Positions 49,701-60,972 of a stretch of DNA of 64,000 nucleotides are shown here, piece by piece. How positions within the stretch are numbered: the first letter of the stretch is position 1; each line of letters begins with the position of its first letter. The translations under genes and the position numbers were made by a program. The notes under the pieces were generated by a model. That model made no database searches, had not been told where the DNA came from, and worked only from the letters and a program-made list of their open reading frames with translations. The stretch comes from Gymnorhina tibicen (lineage: Eukaryota; Chordata; Aves; Passeriformes; Artamidae): NCBI GenBank assembly GCA_013399875.1, contig VXAZ01001843.1:64132-128131 (forward strand), written 5' to 3'.

Positions 49701-50094
49701 ACGGGGTGCTGATGGAAGAGGACAGAGACACGGATAAGGGGTGGGGGGTAACAAGGTCAAGGGCACAGGGAGGGATCGGGGCCCCACGGGGCGGGCAGGC
49801 GGGGATGAGGGGAAGGGGGCACAGCGGGATAGCGGGGCCGGGGACTCACCGCGGATGTCGTGGGCCAGGGCCCGCCATGTGGGCGCGAAGTGGATGCAGT
49901 GCCCGCACCAGGAGGCGAAGAACTCGACGGCCCAGGCGCTGCTGGAGCCCAGCAGCCGCCCCTCCGCCCCCGGCCCCAGCAGCTCCAGGGGGTCAGCGGC
50001 CGAGTAGAGGCGGCCGGGCCGCGCCGCGGACACCCGGAGCAGCAGGAAAAGCAGCAGGAGCGGCGGGAGAGCCGCCGGCCCCCCGCGGCCCCCG
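40036..50094 (-). CDS. QSOX1: QSOX1, quiescin sulfhydryl oxidase 1 (twelve coding exons, 5' partial)
   Basis: QSOX1 is a Golgi and secreted FAD enzyme that oxidises protein thiols to disulfides and reduces O2 to H2O2. Exons on the - strand are 49850-50094, 47550-47650, 46196-46244, 45913-46015, 45033-45123, 44659-44804, 44072-44209, 43788-43917, 41812-41934, 41556-41700, 41137-41316 and 40036-40763. They join in phase to 725 visible residues; human has 747. In order there are a Leu-rich signal peptide, Trx1 with active site WCGHC (visible residues 63-66), a second Trx-like domain without CxxC, a helical linker, the Erv/ALR FAD domain with WVGCQGS, FFGCQEC and [15 protein letters not shown], the distal motif CPQC, an acidic/basic linker, a membrane helix ([19 protein letters not shown]) and a short tail. 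The start Met is in the gap at 50095-50151 or beyond it. One structural Cys is replaced by Ala at 44700-44702. Confidence 0.95.
40764..41136 (-). other. QSOX1: QSOX1 intron 11
   Basis: This 373 bp intron is bounded by a GTAAGG donor and a TCCCTGCAG acceptor, with no other feature seen. Confidence 0.85.
41137..41316 (-). CDS. QSOX1: QSOX1 coding exon 11 (FAD-proximal CxxC)
   Basis: The acceptor is CCTCCCCCAG ending at 41317 and the donor is GTAAGG from 41136. It encodes [40 protein letters not shown] and [27 protein letters not shown] is the FAD-proximal redox pair, and WSHHNEVN is the FAD-binding Erv signature. Confidence 0.95.
41556..41700 (-). CDS. QSOX1: QSOX1 coding exon 10 (Erv/ALR start)
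   Basis: The acceptor is TGTCCACCAG ending at 41701 and the donor is GTACTG from 41555. It encodes [20 protein letters not shown] then [20 protein letters not shown]. Both Cys of the GCQGS...YPC structural pair are kept. Confidence 0.94.
41812..41934 (-). CDS. QSOX1: QSOX1 coding exon 9
   Basis: The acceptor is CCTCTGCAG ending at 41935 and the donor is GTAAGA from 41811. Forty-one codons: [20 protein letters not shown] then [20 protein letters not shown] and D, with one NWT sequon. Confidence 0.93.
41935..43787 (-). other. QSOX1: QSOX1 intron 8
   Basis: This 1.85 kb intron contains no recognised exon or repeat. The open frames are short shadows. Confidence 0.8.
43788..43917 (-). CDS. QSOX1: QSOX1 coding exon 8 (helix-rich region)
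   Basis: The acceptor is CTCCCCAG ending at 43918 and the donor is GTGAGG from 43787. It encodes [20 protein letters not shown] then [14 protein letters not shown]. Confidence 0.94.
44072..44209 (-). CDS. QSOX1: QSOX1 coding exon 7
   Basis: The acceptor is CTTCCCACAG ending at 44210 and the donor is GTCAGA from 44071. It encodes [20 protein letters not shown], then [20 protein letters not shown] with two N-glycosylation sequons (NAT, NDT). Confidence 0.92.
44210..44658 (-). other. QSOX1: QSOX1 intron 6
   Basis: 449 bp with nothing further recognised. Confidence 0.85.
44659..44804 (-). CDS. QSOX1: QSOX1 coding exon 6 (Trx2)
   Basis: The acceptor is GGCTTGCAG ending at 44805 and the donor is GTGAGT from 44658. 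It encodes [20 protein letters not shown] then [20 protein letters not shown] and GSFSRLP. Human QSOX1 has Cys where this gene has Ala in FPSAYLL. Confidence 0.93.
45033..45123 (-). CDS. QSOX1: QSOX1 coding exon 5
   Basis: The acceptor is CTCTTGCAG ending at 45124 and the donor is GTGGGT from 45032. It encodes [20 protein letters not shown] then [10 protein letters not shown], the start of the Trx2 domain. Confidence 0.93.
45124..45912 (-). other. QSOX1: QSOX1 intron 4
   Basis: 789 bp with nothing recognised apart from a short T-run at about 45441-45450. Confidence 0.85.
45913..46015 (-). CDS. QSOX1: QSOX1 coding exon 4
   Basis: The acceptor is CCCCTGCAG ending at 46016 and the donor is GTAGGG from 45912. 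It encodes [20 protein letters not shown] then [13 protein letters not shown], a highly conserved QSOX1 segment. Confidence 0.93.
46196..46244 (-). CDS. QSOX1: QSOX1 coding exon 3 (49 nt)
   Basis: The acceptor is TTTTCCTCTCAG ending at 46245 and the donor is GTGAGT from 46195. It encodes [16 protein letters not shown] plus one base. Confidence 0.9.
46245..47549 (-). other. QSOX1: QSOX1 intron 2
   Basis: 1.3 kb with no recognised exon or repeat. Confidence 0.8.
47550..47650 (-). CDS. QSOX1: QSOX1 coding exon 2
   Basis: The acceptor is TCCCTGCAG ending at 47651 and the donor is GTGAGA from 47549. It encodes [20 protein letters not shown] then [14 protein letters not shown], with the C-x8-C pair of the Trx1 domain and the cis-Pro region (GFPT). 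Confidence 0.94.
47651..49849 (-). other. QSOX1: QSOX1 intron 1
   Basis: 2.2 kb and GC-rich. The long minus-strand frame at 48400-49731 has no domain and is Pro/Ser/Leu-rich, as expected for GC-rich intron translated by chance. Confidence 0.8.
49850..50094 (-). CDS. QSOX1: QSOX1 coding exon 1 (signal peptide, Trx1 active site; 5' partial)
   Basis: The readable frame starts at the gap edge with [20 protein letters not shown], the hydrophobic core of a signal peptide, then [12 protein letters not shown] and [20 protein letters not shown]. The donor is GTGAGT from 49849. No ATG is present between the gap and the signal core. The sequence beyond the gap (50152-50208) is open in a related frame but has no ATG either. 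Confidence 0.9.
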
Positions 50095-50151
50095 NNNNNN
50101 NNNNNNNNNNNNNNNNNNNNNNNNNNNNNNNNNNNNNNNNNNNNNNNNNNN
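50095..50151. other. Assembly gap (57 N) over the QSOX1 start
   Basis: A run of 57 unknown bases interrupts the QSOX1 signal-peptide coding region at its 5' end in very GC-rich sequence. The start codon and first residues are probably inside it. Confidence 0.95.
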
Positions 50152-50330
50152 CGCCAGGCCGCCCGCGCCGCCCGCCGCCGCCTTTAGCGCCCGGAGCCGC
50201 CGCAGCACCGCCCCCGGGGCGGGGCCGGGGCGGGGACAGCCGGGAACGCCCGCCCCGGGACGGGCACGGGCTCCCCACAGCCCCCACCCACCGCGGGACG
50301 GCCCCGGGAGCCCCTCGGCGCCCCCTGATC
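50152..50330 (-). promoter_or_regulatory. QSOX1: QSOX1 promoter-proximal CpG island
   Basis: GC-rich, CpG-dense sequence upstream of QSOX1 exon 1 has clustered GC boxes (GGGGCGGGGC and GGGGCGGGG) at about 50215-50236 and no TATA box. Part of it may be 5' UTR. Confidence 0.5.
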
Positions 50331-50433
50331 ATGGGGGGGGCCCCGATACTCCCCTCCCCCCCTCTCCCTTGCTGCAGTGTTACCCTTCCGTGAGGGGAAA
50401 AACGGCACAAAATGACACAATTCTGATAAAAGT

Positions 50434-50598
50434 GAGGACTGCCCAGGGAGGTGGCGGAGTCACCGTCCCTGCAGGTGTTTAAGGAAAGAGTGGACGTGGC
50501 ACTGAGTGCCGTGGCCCGGTTGCCAAGGTGGTGTTGGTCACAGGCCGGACCCGACGATCGCAGAGGTCTTTTCCAACCCAAATTAACTTGTGATTTTG
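50434..50598 (+). mobile_element. CR1 LINE 3'-end fragment (second subfamily)
   Basis: It contains GGTGGCGGAGTCACCGTCCC, then GTGTTTAAGGAAAGAGTGGA, GGTGGTGTTGGTCACAGGCC and GAGGTCTTTTCCAACCCAAA, the tail of another avian CR1 family. It lies upstream of QSOX1, antisense to it. Confidence 0.8.
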
Positions 50599-50866
50599 CA
50601 ATGGCGAAGGCAGCTGATTCAGCCCCAAAACGCGTGTTGCCACCATCACGGGCACCCCAAGGGCAGCGCCCTGGTCAGATGCCCTGGCATCAGCCAGCGT
50701 CACTGGGCACCACCCGGGCACCCTGTGCAATGGGGACCCTGGAGACGTCCCTGCCCTCCTCCCAACCCTGCCAGGAATGCCCAGCAAGGATACCCAGTGA
50801 CACCCACAAAATCCAGCTCTACATCTAAAAAAGGCAGCCTTCCATCCCCAGCGGCCCCTTCAATGG

Positions 50867-51109
50867 AATGTCTTCAAACTGAGAGTTAGATTAGATATTA
50901 GGAAAAAAAAATATTCCCTGTGACAGTGGGGAGGCCCTGGCCTAGGTTGCCCAGAGAAGCTGTGGCTGCCCCATCCCTGGAAACGTTCAGGGCCAGCCTG
51001 GATGAGGCTTGGAGCAACCTGGTCGAGTGGAAGGGTTGGCAGGATGATGGAACCAGGTGTCCTTTAAGGTCCTTTCCAACCCAGACCATTCCGGGGTTCT
51101 GTGATTCCG
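50867..51109 (+). mobile_element. CR1 LINE 3'-end fragment
   Basis: It begins near TTCAAACTGAGAGTTAGATT and continues with GGTTGCCCAGAGAAGCTGTG, GGATGAGGCTTGGAGCAACC and AAGGTCCTTTCCAACCCAGA, ending in a decayed GTTCTGTGATTCC motif. The insert is 5'-truncated and on the same strand as the preceding CR1 copy. Confidence 0.92.
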
Positions 51110-54100
51110 CCCTCCCGGCCAGGCCCGGCCGTGCCTTCGCTCACGCACACACCCACGTCACCGGCTCCCAGACGGAAGGTGCCCGCTGCTCGGTGCCCCG
51201 GGGCAGAGCCAGGGTGTACACAGCCCCAAAATCCAACCCTCCGCTCCCTCCCCGGCCCCTGAGGCCAGGGAGCCTCTGGCACTGGGGGTGCCCATGGCTG
51301 CTGAGGCCTTGTTGCTGGCTCTGTCCCCAGGAAGGCCATTATCCGTGCTGGGCCCCACCTAGGCATTTCAGGCGGACTTGCCATGCTAGAAAAACGAGCC
51401 TGCCAGAGCCCGGGCTCGCCGGGGCAGCGCAGGGCAGGGGCTCCACACGGGGCACGGCTCCGGGACACGACGGGGCTCCGGGACGCAGCCTGGCCTGGGG
51501 GGACACAGCATGCTGGACACAGCCCGCGGGATCGCTCCCACCCATCTTCTGCGGGTCCAGGCTGACGGGAACGGGGCAGAAGATGGTCTGCGCCAGCCCT
51601 GCCAGCTGTAATTAAGTCCTTAAGGGATTATCACACCTCGTTGTCTAACCAGGAGAGAGGGAGACACAGCCCAGCCTGTGCAGGGCGGCTCTGAAAGGTG
51701 GGCCCTCGCTACTGACAGAGGCCTTGCCAGGACTTGTCCTCAACCGGCTGGTGATCAAAACACAAAAATCTCCATGTGCAGGGAGATCACCACCGTTATC
51801 TCACCTTGGGTTAAAGCCTGATTTTAAGGGCTCGTCAGATTGATTAGGTTATCAAGGCAAAGGAGAGGTGGTCAGCGCCAGCGTAACTGCCAGCATCCTC
51901 CCCATCCGGCTAACCCCTTCCTCCCAGGCAGCCCAAATTCCTTGAATCCTTTTTTAGATGCAAAAGCAGCATCTAATACCAAGGCGGAGGGGCAAGAGCC
52001 CACGCCCCGGGCTCCGGCTCCTTTGGAGGTGAGCCATGCCATTGCTCATCCCCCGGAGCCCTGGGGTGGGGATGCTCCTGCTTCCTGCTGCCCCGGGAAC
52101 AGCCGGGGTGCTGCCGACGACCCTACTGCCCAGCTGGCACGTCCCATCCCCAAGGCTCCCCGGGTAATAGCCTCCTTCAGCGGCAGGGTGTGGAGTTTTC
52201 CAGGCACAGACTTGCCCCCAAATCCCTTTTTTCCCTTTGAATGCTGCTGCAAAGCAAGAGATGAGGCTTTTCTTCCACCTCAGACTGGGAAGAGACATAT
52301 TTTCATTGCAGAACACCCTGAGACAGGGCACGGGAAGCCAAAGCTGGAGCAGAGGCTTTGAAACAAACCTTTTAAGTTGGATTTGAAAGTGATTAAGATG
52401 AATTAATAGCGACCAAGAAGCAGTAGAAGTCTGGGGAGGTTTTAGAAACGCCCTCCCAGCGCTCTCTGCCTTTTTGTCCTCTCTGGCTGCCAATGGAACC
52501 TGCAGGCAGCAAAACCAGGGGGCAGGTGCTGGGTGACTCTGGATGCCTGGCCGCTGAGCCCCAGCCAGCCCTAAAGCTCAGCTTTAGGCTCCCACGGCAG
52601 ATTTGGGAACCTGCTTGGTTTTCACAGCGCCCGCCTGGGCATCGTTAGCTTTGGGGAGGGTTGTGCTTCACTCCGTAGCACGGCCATGGGCTAAGGATGA
52701 CCACAGGGATTCCTGTGCTGCACCTTCTCCGTGCAGCAGCTGAGCAGTGGCTTCAGTTCATTAAGCTCATCAGCTCTGAAATCTCCTTTCCCAGACTAAC
52801 ACCCAGCAGGAATCTCCTTGAAGTCAGTGAGGCGTGGGCAACATCAACAGGCTGAGAACCTCAAAGGCGGCCACGATCTCACCAAAATCATTTAAGCCCT
52901 GCAGAACTTGTTTTGTGCGCCCAAAATGCATTATTTTCAGACACAAAGCTACTCAGATCACCTCTGTGCTGGGTTAGAGAGGAGACAAGGAAAGAGTGGT
53001 CGGATTTTATGCGTTCAGCCCTTGAAGTGATGGAGAGGACTACATTTCAGAAAGTGGGGAGAGGCTTTTATTGTCCATTTTTAAAAGCATGAATCTGCCT
53101 ATAAAATGTTCAAAATGGCCAGGCAAGCAGACCCTTTAGCGGTGTAGGTTCAGGGCCAAGGAGATCCTGAAATGGACTTTCTTCCTTGAAAATTAAAGAA
53201 CACGTTCCTACCTAATTGTGTGATTCCAGGAACTGACTCCAAGGAAAACACGCAACCAATGCAAGACTCATGATACAATCATGGCAACCCCGTCACTGGC
53301 ATTTCGGAGGCCGTTCAGAGAGGTTTGCATCCAGCTCCCCTGCGAGCGCCTGGGAAATACCAGCTGCAGAGGAGGCTCAACAGTTTTCCTTTCTCCAGAC
53401 TTCACAAGATGATGAGCTCAAGGAAGCCCTCCTTGACCTGCAGCACAGCACTGCCTAATGCATGTGAATGAGTTTTTAAGCCTCATTTCCCTCAGAGAGC
53501 GAGTGAAAATTGTGCCACCTGCCACCTCCCTGACATTCCAATCCAGGTGGCACTTCTTCCTTGGTGGCACAAGTCACACCTCAGCTGAGACATGGCTTCA
53601 GACAAGACCTTTGGCAGCATCTGTGCCACAAACCTGCCAGCTTTGCCGAGACAGGGAGTAACACCCGGAGTGGATGTGAATCCCAACTGCTTCCCACACT
53701 CTGCATTGGCTCTGGCAGGCTGACACCTGTGAAGACCAGGACAGCCCCAGGAAGCCCCCACTGGCAGCTGGGAGTTGCTGACTCCACGAGACAGGCTTGG
53801 TCGGAAATTGCCGATTTCTACCTTTCAAGCCCGAGCAGCCTGTAATAACAAGAGGCACAAAAGCAAATCCGGGGTGCATTCTCAGGATGTGATGAATGTG
53901 TTCACGTAGTTTGCGCCTGCAGAGAGAATACAGCAGTACCAAGCTCCTGCTATTCACCCTCTGCTGATTCATCCCTGCTCCAAAGGACGGCAGCCTCGCT
54001 GCCCTTGCTCTTCTCAGAGGAGCCCAGGGAGACCAGGAGGAACTGGCCCTGTCATTGGTATGTCTGGGTAGGAAACGTTTTACCTGCAAATTTCAGATCT

Positions 54101-57080
54101 ACTAACAGTCATAAATGATTGCCATGACCCAGGTTGCACAGAGCAGATGTTTTCCAGTCCAGCTCATGTTCCCAGCTCTAAGGAGCAGATCAGAGGAGGC
54201 CAAACCGCCCAGATTTGCCACATCATTATTTGGCAGGTGGTTTAATTGCAGCGCATGAAACTGAGAATACCACAGGGATGACAACGGAGCACTCCTCTCT
54301 TGCTGTGACAGTAGTCCTGCAACGTAAGCAAGGTCTCACCTGCCAAGGACTGCTGTGCCCAAGCACAGGTTCACTGAGCAGCACTGGCTCCATCAGTCCA
54401 CGGAGCAACGCAGCTGGACACAGACACTGGACCAGGCTCCTTGCTGAGCTTCTCAAGCCAAGCCACGTGAACGGTGGGATCTCCTGCAGCCTCCTTTATT
54501 TCGCTGGAATCAAATCAAATCAAATCTGAGGCACCCCCCAGAACTGGTGTTAATTCCACCAATTCTCAGACAAAATCTTAGTTTGAGTCAGTCTAGACTT
54601 CATGCAAGAGGAAGCCACTGGAAACCCACATCAGGGAGGGAACACAGCCCGAGGGACACAGGAGGTCTTGTACAGGTGGAGCAAAGGGCTGGAAAACTGG
54701 GGCCAAGAGAAACATTCAGAACAGGAAGTAACCACCTGCTCCAGGCCATCCTCACACAGCACACTTGGCAGGCAGAAGAAGGCATCTGTGCTTCAAGAGC
54801 CCACTCTGTGCCCCTGAACCCGCCCAACCATCACCCTCCTGAACAGAGCTACTCTATTCTCCTCCTTTTCCCCACATTTCTGCAGGATCTTATTCAGGAG
54901 GAGGCAGGAGGCTGCAGGGCTGGGGCTATGTGTTTTGTTTGCTCCAGTTTCCAGGTCTCACAGGGTGCCTTTCCCTCCCCCACAGGACCGGCATCCCAGA
55001 AAGTGCCCTACGCTTTCAAACTCCATTACATCTCATCTGCATTCCTGCCAGGCAATGGCCCATGCTCCGGGCTGGGTGCCAGCGGCTGGGCAGCCCCCCT
55101 CCTCTCCTTCCTGCACTCTGAAGAGCTGCTGGCGTTCAGCAGCTTCCCACCAGCTCCTTTTCTTCCGAGGGCTGTGTTAATGAGAGCCCGGACATTGCAG
55201 AAGCCCTTGTGCTAGGCAGGGCGCAGGACGTCTGGAGCAGAGTCAACATTTCAAGCGCTCCAGCGCTCTGCCAGGCATTTTAGGATGTGGGATGGCTGCA
55301 GCTGGCACCACATATCCCCAGGGAGGCACCTGGGAGTGGGCTGTACCTGGGAAGGGAGGCACCAAACAGTCCCACTCAATCCAGCGTGCCATCGGAAAGG
55401 TGGCTGCATGCCACTGCCCAGCCCAGGAGTTTCACCAGGTCCACGGGTGAAATGGCTGTCAGAGGCAACCGTGCTCCGAGGGTTCTGGGAACAGTTGCAC
55501 AAACACCACCGGTAGAAAGTCGGTGACAAAGTGAAGCAATGTAGACTTGCAAATGAGGAAATGAGAGCCTTCATCACGCTGATTGCTGGGCATCCTGGGC
55601 AAGGACAGCAGGAGCAATGCAGCAGTTTGCTGCGTCACCCGCCGGAGCGCCTTGGCAGCATTCCCACCGCTCGAGCCGTTTTTAAAGGAAGCCTCTTCTT
55701 CAGCCAGAGAAGCGCAGATCAGTTTTTTTTTCTCGGTGTGAAATGCACGCTAAGCCCCTTCCAGGGATGGATGCAAGTAGATGATTGTCCAAAAACACAG
55801 GACTCGTGGAGTAAGATCGCTGCGGGGCGAGGAGAGGCACGACACGGATGCTCTCCTGCTGCTCACTGATGAGCACACAGAGGCTGCAGCACCACTCAGC
55901 CTCGGCCCTTTGGACATCCAAGGGCCCACCGCGGCGCTTGGCCGGCTCAGCCGCCGAGCCCAGAGGGCTGCGACGTCCTCCTGCGTGTCCGAGGGCTGTG
56001 GATGCTCCCAGCACGCTCCGCTGAGGACCAGTCCTACTGCATGCTGGCACTGCGGGGCTGCAACAGCGCTGCCTCCACAGTGGACGCCGGGATGCAGCAA
56101 GTCCTCCTCCAGGATGAGGTACTCTGCTGAGGAAAAGCCAAGAACAAGTAACTGCAATGGTTTCGTTCACACACGGCCCCCCCACTTAATGCAAACACAC
56201 CTCCCAGGCAGGTGAGGAGTTGACGGTCACACAGTGTCCTCCAAGCTGGAAAGACCAGTGCTGGGTTTTGTCCGGGGTCTGCAGTAAATGGAAAGCAAAG
56301 CCTTTTCTGCTGGGCTGTACGTTAATAAAAGGCACCGACACACAGCAGGGTACCGGAGCAGGAGCGGCCACAGGCACCGAGGAGGCTCAGTAAACACCCG
56401 CGCTCCCCGGCTCACGCCTCCACGCTGCCACTCCATCACCACGTGCCCACTCCTGTGCTTTGGCACTCCAAGGGCTCGGCCGTCCTCTTACACAGCTCCA
56501 GGACCTTTCATGTGGTAAAGCGATTCGGGGTTTTTGTGCTGGAAAGGAAACAGCAAAGATTTAGAAAAGTTCCACCAATACGTAATGTTTCCAGGGAGCA
56601 ACGTTTGCCCTTTGGTGAGGAAGGGACTGGTGCTGCTAACAGCAGCTCTATAAAGCTGTACCAATTTAGGACACTAACTGAGGGATATAAACAAGACTGA
56701 GGCTCTGAAGAATTTAATTCCAAAACTGTTGTTTAACATAAAACTGTTTTAAACCACGAGTTTTTAAAACATATTTTAAATAAGCATGTGCAAGGAGTAG
56801 TTTTTCCCCTACAGTGAACTCCTGCAATGACTGCTCAATGCTATTTTCTGGTTTTATCAACAGCCAGCTTTAACAATAAGGAAATTCTAATAAGGTTATG
56901 ATTATAATTAAGGCAACTGTAATGGGATTTTGTAGACTGTGATTGGCATCCCAAGTACAGCATCAGACAGAAAGGGGAACGTACAAGGGACAAATCTCCA
57001 GGACACCTTCAGAATTAGCAACTGCTTGGGTAATTATAAAGCTCCGTTTTATAAAAACCGGGAAACAAGATTAATTTATA
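51110..57080. other. QSOX1-CEP350 intergenic region
   Basis: About 6 kb without a recognised exon. The left part is GC-rich, with an AT-rich island at about 51605-51850 (GTAATTAAGTCC, AGATTGATTAGG). A small AAATC repeat is at about 54508-54526. The right part grades into AT-rich sequence toward the CEP350 3' end. No RNA gene was recognised. Confidence 0.65.
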
Positions 57081-57086
57081 AATCAG

Positions 57087-60000
57087 TTTATTTACAGATT
57101 TTATTCTCTTAAAGTACATTTCAGTTACCAAAGATATTTACACTGGTGTACACAGGGATCACCCTGGTTATTTTACAGTTCTTAATTACAAAAAAAACTC
57201 CCCAACCCCTCCACATCCTTGGGTCTGTCTACTGTGCAAAGCTGCTGTGGATGTGAACATGAGCTGAAACTGGCCCAAACCCCACGTTACCAGGTTATTT
57301 ACACATACACAGTAAACGGGTTTCTTTTCAGCATCTCCACAACACAGTACACGGGGAGACCGAGCCTCCCAAAAGGCGGCTTTGCAAATGTGTATCAAAA
57401 GGCTCTGCAAAATCAAGGAAAAAAACCCTAGTAAATGCAGGTTAATTACAGTATTCCTTTTCCATCTGTATATAATTTTGCATTTAACGCTTAAATTACA
57501 AATAAGTTCAACAGTTTGCTTTTCTCCATTTTAGTTGGTTTGTAAACACTTCAGATGCACTAAATACCTTGTAAGATTCAACTGTTTGTCTGCTGAAAAG
57601 TACTTTGTTTTCCTAATATTCTTAAGGTAGCAAAGAGATACGAAAGTGGGAACTGCACACAGTTCCTCGCAGAATAGTCACTTGAAAGGTCTCTGTCACT
57701 GTGCTACTGAAGGTCTTCTGCAGGTACACACTTATTCAAGTATTGCAAAAAGCTAAGGCCACTTTTTCAAGAAAGGAAAGGGAACAAGATGGGATTTTTC
57801 AATCCCTCATTCCACCTTGTGAGCTACAAGCCTTTTCTGAAAGGCAGACGTACTGATATTCCAGGGCTCAGCTCACAGAGCCTCCTGCTGTTAGAGAGGT
57901 ACTCACACTCCGTGTTCCCACACGCCTGGGCTTTCCCACCTGGCTCTGAGATCCTTCCAAGGATGGAACAGCATGTCCCCAGTGATGACAGCCGCTGCCC
58001 CAAACAGCTCACAGGTCTCAGCAAAATGTCCCAGCCTCGAATCTTCTTATGTGGTTACACCGAGACGCAGGATGCAGAAGTAACATCTTGTTCTTACAAA
58101 GGGAAGGTTGGGGGGAGAAGCAGAGAATTCAGCCTGTTTGTGGGACCCCAGGCTTCCCCATATCTCCTCACTACCAGCCCGACCCAGCCTGACCCTTGCT
58201 TCATCGCAGTAATCATCAGTCCACAAGTACTCAACCCACTCGAGGTTTTGAACATACACTCAACTCAAAGCAACTCAACACACGTGAGGTATTGAGAAGG
58301 TAATTCACGTACGTTCAAGTCATTTTAGGGTTGCTCCTAGCAAGGATTGCTACCAAAAAAAAATCAGTGATGTCTGCAAAGGAACAAAGCCATTACTTAG
58401 ACACAGCTTCCTTCTGTCCAAACAGCTGTTAAAAATAGTTAGTGCTTCTATGGAGGGTGCTACAGCCAGAAGACAACAGGCACGCGATCTCCAATGCACC
58501 CCGATACCCTGTCAGGCCCGACTGCACAACCTCCTCCCTGCTGCTGGACAGACCAGAAACACCCCATGAGCCCCTCAGAACACCAAAAAGCCATGGGGAT
58601 GCGGGACAACCTTCTCGGCACTGGCCACAGTGTCTACAGAACAGAACCTAACCTGATGCTCCAGGTACAAACCTACTCTGCAGATTTCTGTCTTCTTTCC
58701 TTAACTGCTACCTATAAAAATAGCAATCCTTGCTACTGAAAGAGATACACCCAGGAAAGGGAATCTGAGGTGGTGACCCAATCAGTGACACCATGCTGGT
58801 TAAATCTAGCAGCTTTAGTTTGCTTCTCTCTTAAGCATCCAAGGGTTTCCTGGTTCAGCACCATGACATTTTACATGAACAAATGAATCACTTGAGAAAA
58901 AAAGCTGAGCAATGCTCCACCAAGACCATTTGACTTCCAGCCAGCCAGAAGGGCCACTACTGTGGGACAGACCTGCATATGCCCACTGGAGGTGTCCCTA
59001 TCCACCATTACCTCCTCCTTGTTCTTCCACTCAGAGCCTCCCATGGATATGGCTCACCACTAACTCACAAGTGAGGTGCTGGCAACACTACATCTGAGAA
59101 TCTGCATGGACCTCTGGCAAATCCAACATTTCCCAGTACTGTCCCTGAAGAATTACCAGCTGTGTGCAAAATGCAAATATTCCAATGATAGCTTTCAAAA
59201 AATCCCGGACAATAAACCAACCAACCAACCAACAAAAAAAAAAAGGTGGAAAAGAGAAACCAAAGTGGAGCAGTAGCAGAGGTATGCACAGCAGGAAGCC
59301 CAAGAACCAAGCAGATGAATGCAACAGTTGAGATCTCCCCGCCACGCCTGTTGTGGGCTGCAGCATCTTTGGGGCACCTCTGAGGACTTCAAAGTGTCTG
59401 TCTACACTCCAGTGCCTGGAGAATCTGACTTTCCTCTGGGTCTTGTCCCAGGTTAGCAAACAGGGACACCCACTATTAAGGCATCAACGTTCGACCCCAG
59501 ATTGTCCGTGTTCCTCCAAGAAGAACACAAGAACAGGAGGAGCAGGTCAGGAATCAGCACTCAGCAGAATGACACTATAGATGAATCCAGCACCAAATCA
59601 AACACATAACAAGGTGTAGAAGTTCTGGGAAAGGAAGGGAACAGAAAGAGCTGGGAATTCTCACGCAATTTTTCAGCTCAGCCCCCTCAACTCTCCATCG
59701 TCTCCAAACCAGGTGCTTAACTTTTCAAGCTCCACTCCTACTCCTGTCTTTGCATCCCACCCTTGGTCATTGAGGTTTGGTTTTTCCTACCTTCACCCCC
59801 CTCGTATCTGCCTCACGAAGCTGGAGGTTTTGTGCAAAGAATATGGGGCTCTGGAAGTTCCCAAACCAGATGCTCTCTCAAGTTTGTCTGTCTCAAAACA
59901 CAAGACAGTGCAGCCGACTGCACAGGACACTCTCCTGTAATCCACTTAATAAATTATCTGAAAATAAATAAAAAACCCACAAGCACAAAACATGCAGACA

Positions 60001-60972
60001 GTCAAGCACCAGACACCGCTTTCTTTGGTGAATACACTCTGTTCTCTAAATTGTTCAAGTAACAGCTTCTCCAATTCATTAGGTGACAGTAAGGGAGAAA
60101 GCTGAGGGATTGAAGGCCAAATTTTTGTGAGGAAATATTTTCCACTCCTGCATGTCTCGTGCCTGAGAAAATCCTGAGTATCCATTATCTGGGAGCAGCT
60201 GGTGCTCCGGGAAGAGAAGTGCTACACGGTAGGAGGAAAGCTGTCCATGGGCTCATCTTTCACGCTCAACATTAGGAGGGCTTTATCTTGCTCCGCCTCG
60301 GAGCAAAGCAGCAAGAATTCTTTACTTGTAGGCAGGAAGCAACATCATCTAATTTCCCTGGACTGGGCTGGCACCATGCTTGGTACCACATCACAGAAGA
60401 GAGATGAAAACCAGCTTCACGGAGACGTGAATTAAATGGGCTCTGAAGCAGAAGATGCACATTGTTAGGGCTGCAGGAGAAGACGTGTTAACATTATAAC
60501 ACTGTTCAGTATGGTAAGTCTCTGTTTATGACCAAAACCTGACCAAACTGTCACTTCTCCAAATTACTCACATTTCTAAAGACAAGTTGAGTACTGATGG
60601 CTGACCACCATTCCAGCAAAACAGCCAATATCCCAACTTAACCCAACCCTTCCAGGGAACAAGCTGAACATGTCAAAGCCCCAGGCCGGGGCCCCAGGCA
60701 GCTGCTGACAGTTACGTGACATAACTGCATTGGCACATGAACAGTCTTGAGCACTCCTCAAAGCAGCCTCAAGTGAGGGATCAGCTTGTTCCAAACAACA
60801 GATCCGGTGCGAGGTCTCAGCAGCCAGTTCAGGTTCTTTTCATCCCATCGGAACCGCCTGGGAGCCCCACGCGTGCAAGTCCAGCCGCAGCACGTGCGGG
60901 GAGCAGAGCAGCTCGGGAGTCAGAGAGGCCCGCGACTCCGTGGTTGGCACCTCTGAGCTCACTTCAGCACTG
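57087..60972 (-). other. CEP350: Probable CEP350 3' UTR
   Basis: AT-rich sequence follows the CEP350 stop with no further exon. Two AATAAA signals on the - strand, at 57100-57105 and 57087-57092, are good candidates for the end, giving a UTR of about 3.9 kb. CEP350 is known for a long 3' UTR, which fits. A tetranucleotide repeat lies at 59213-59233. Confidence 0.5.
59213..59244. repeat. (AACC)n short repeat followed by an A-run
   Basis: Four to five ACCA units continue into about eleven A bases, inside the probable CEP350 3' UTR. Confidence 0.85.

Noticed and set aside
48400..49731. 443-residue - strand frame within QSOX1 intron 1
   Set aside because: Low-complexity Pro/Ser/Leu composition, no domain, and located between two in-phase QSOX1 exons.
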